Below are positions 13,754 through 15,000 of a stretch of DNA of 15,000 nucleotides, in pieces. Both the position numbers and the translations under genes were made by a program. Every line of letters starts with the position of its first letter. Positions within the stretch are counted from its first letter, which is position 1. The notes under the pieces are model-generated. The model did not search any database. It was not told the origin of the DNA and saw only the letters and a list, made by a program, of their open reading frames with translations. This DNA is from Salpingoeca rosetta (Eukaryota; Opisthokonta; Choanoflagellata; Craspedida; Salpingoecidae), in the NCBI RefSeq assembly GCF_000188695.1, contig NW_004754898.1, forward strand, positions 382,410 to 397,409. Reading direction: 5' to 3'.

Positions 13754-14896
13754 TCATGCTGCGTCGGTGGCGGCGCTGGCAGGCTCCGAAGCAGCCAGGT
13801 GTGAGCGAAGCTCGTTCTTGTTGACTGTAACGAAGACCCTGGCGATGGGCAGCACCTGCGCTTCCTGGCCCATGACATACTCCTCAAAGTCAAACGTGCC
13901 AGGTACATCAGCGGCCTGGAACTTGTTGCTGCGTGTCACCTGAACATAATGCGAGTCACAACCGCTGTACAATGGTTGTCCGTAGTAGTCGCACACCTTG
14001 GGCATCTTCGGAATTTTGCGCGTGTAGTCGGTCCTCCTGGTGATGGGGTATGCGAGGCCAACGCCGGCAGCACACAGCAGCAACACGTGCTCGCCATTTG
14101 CATTGGGCTGGCGCCAATTTCCGGTCATCAAGCGCGTCGAGTAGCCAGCGGCGTAATTGGCCTGCGGGGTGAGATAGATACCGGCACCAAAGTACCCAAC
14201 GTCGTTTGAGGTTCTGAGGCTGGCGGTGCCCGTGGCAATGATGCTGTCGGTCACGGCTTCGCCGCACCCGTGCCAGCCAACAAGAACGTTCACGTGCGCA
14301 ACACCGCCATCCGCAGTCGCTGCAAACTGTGTCTTGAGGCGATCGAGCATGGCTTGTTTCTCCGGATCGCCAGCTCCAAAGTCCCTGTTGAAGGGATTGG
14401 ACGGGTCGGGGTCGCCACGTCGAGCGGACGATAGCGCCATTCGGGTGTGGAATGCACGCAGTATGGTGGTGGACTTGGTCACCTCCACGCGTGACAGGGT
14501 GAGACCTTGCGTCATCTGGCCCTCGATCCACCGATACAGGTCGGTGTCTGGTGGCAGCGGCGCCGTGAAGACGCCATGATCACCAGGGCCAGTCCATGAG
14601 AGCAGGCGATCAAAGCTGTCATCAAGACACCAGGCTGGATGTCGCCACTCGTAGCCAGGCTCGTGCCACCGCGCCGTCAGCACAGGATTGCGCACCAGCA
14701 GATCCCCAACGGGCTCTGGAGTCGAGTGGTGTGCGCCAGTGCTGAAGAATGCGATGTTTTCGTGCGGTGGTAGATCTTCAAGCCGCTTGATGTCAATCCC
14801 GGCTGGGTGCGGCTGGTAGTGTCTGAGATCTTTCGCGCTGAGGACGAGATGCGTGTGCTCGATGCCGCGTGCCTCATCTTGCAGCAACGAAAACAC
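13754..14896 (-). CDS. PARP-family ADP-ribosyltransferase, C-terminal exon (5' partial)
   Basis: A 380-residue final exon starts after a pyrimidine-rich acceptor (CTGCAG, ending 14897) and ends at a TGA (13756-13754). The protein begins upstream, beyond the window. The catalytic domain covers roughly the last 230 residues. It has GWHGCGE with His at 14272-14270, YFGAGIYLTPQANYAA with Tyr at 14176-14174, and FEEYVMGQEAQVLP with Glu at 13882-13880. These three align with the H-Y-E triad of PARP1 and tankyrase, the type that can build poly(ADP-ribose); mono-transferases usually replace the Glu. The family uses NAD+ to modify proteins or nucleic acids. The preceding 150 residues (YEWRHPAWCLDDSFDRLL) are not assigned to a domain. 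Insertions such as RKIPKMPKVCDYYG before the last strands are longer than in tankyrase. Polymer formation is predicted, not shown. Confidence 0.85.
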   Translation of the reverse strand: MFSLLQDEARGIEHTHLVLSAKDLRHYQPHPAGIDIKRLEDLPPHENIAFFSTGAHHSTPEPVGDLLVRNPVLTARWHEPGYEWRHPAWCLDDSFDRLLSWTGPGDHGVFTAPLPPDTDLYRWIEGQMTQGLTLSRVEVTKSTTILRAFHTRMALSSARRGDPDPSNPFNRDFGAGDPEKQAMLDRLKTQFAATADGGVAHVNVLVGWHGCGEAVTDSIIATGTASLRTSNDVGYFGAGIYLTPQANYAAGYSTRLMTGNWRQPNANGEHVLLLCAAGVGLAYPITRRTDYTRKIPKMPKVCDYYGQPLYSGCDSHYVQVTRSNKFQAADVPGTFDFEEYVMGQEAQVLPIARVFVTVNKNELRSHLAASEPASAATDAA

Positions 14897-15000
14897 CTGC
14901 AGTTGGAACAGGGGGAGGAGCGTTTGAAATGGAGAAGGGGTGAGTGTTTTGTTTGGCGGGTCGAGTGAAATGTTTGCTGGTGCATTGTCACACACAGCAC

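Noticed and set aside
14897..14995. Extension of the PARP exon to the right edge of the window
   Set aside because: The sequence there is pyrimidine-rich and ends in a good acceptor (CTGCAG), and the in-frame extension has no ATG, so it is more likely intron.

Overview
The window looks like nuclear DNA of a unicellular relative of animals, most likely a choanoflagellate of the Salpingoeca rosetta type. The case rests on several signs: GC-rich coding exons split by short GT...AG introns full of (TG)n/(CA)n microsatellites, extracellular Thr-rich and Cys-rich modules, a Hedgehog-type Hint domain with no Hedgehog signalling domain, a leucine-rich-repeat receptor fused to a TKL-type kinase, 42-residue TPRs joined to a TIR-like domain, and a PARP catalytic domain. 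The species call is inference; the exon/intron structures and domain motifs are read from the sequence.

Layout. Positions 1-899 hold no gene I can firmly support; one exon-like block lies at about 692-799. Positions 900-4722 (+) carry an eight-exon gene for a secreted 774-residue protein: signal peptide, Cys-rich exons, two poly-threonine linkers and a C-terminal Hint autoprocessing domain. Positions 4723-5509 are a TG/CA-rich spacer between two converging 3' ends. Positions 5510-10197 (-) carry a four-exon gene for a 1319-residue receptor: signal peptide, LRR ectodomain, one transmembrane helix and a TKL kinase. Positions 10198-10596 are a divergent promoter region with an 89-nt (TG)n tract and a TATA-like box. 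Positions 10597-13012 (+) carry a two-exon coding sequence for a 692-residue TIR-like/TPR protein, probably with an extra 5'UTR intron. Positions 13013-13753 are a second convergent spacer. Positions 13754-14896 (-) hold the last exon of a PARP-family ADP-ribosyltransferase gene whose 5' part lies beyond the right edge.

All coding introns that I modelled join in matching reading phase, which is strong internal support. The genes do not form an operon, and each has its own promoter logic. Two themes recur: extracellular signalling or adhesion (Hint protein and LRR receptor kinase) and NAD+-linked stress or immune biology (TIR-like/TPR protein and PARP). The most unusual genome-scale pattern is intron polarity. 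On both strands the sense strand tends to be TG-rich after the donor, and in about half the introns CA-rich before the acceptor, which could let the two intron ends pair in the RNA.
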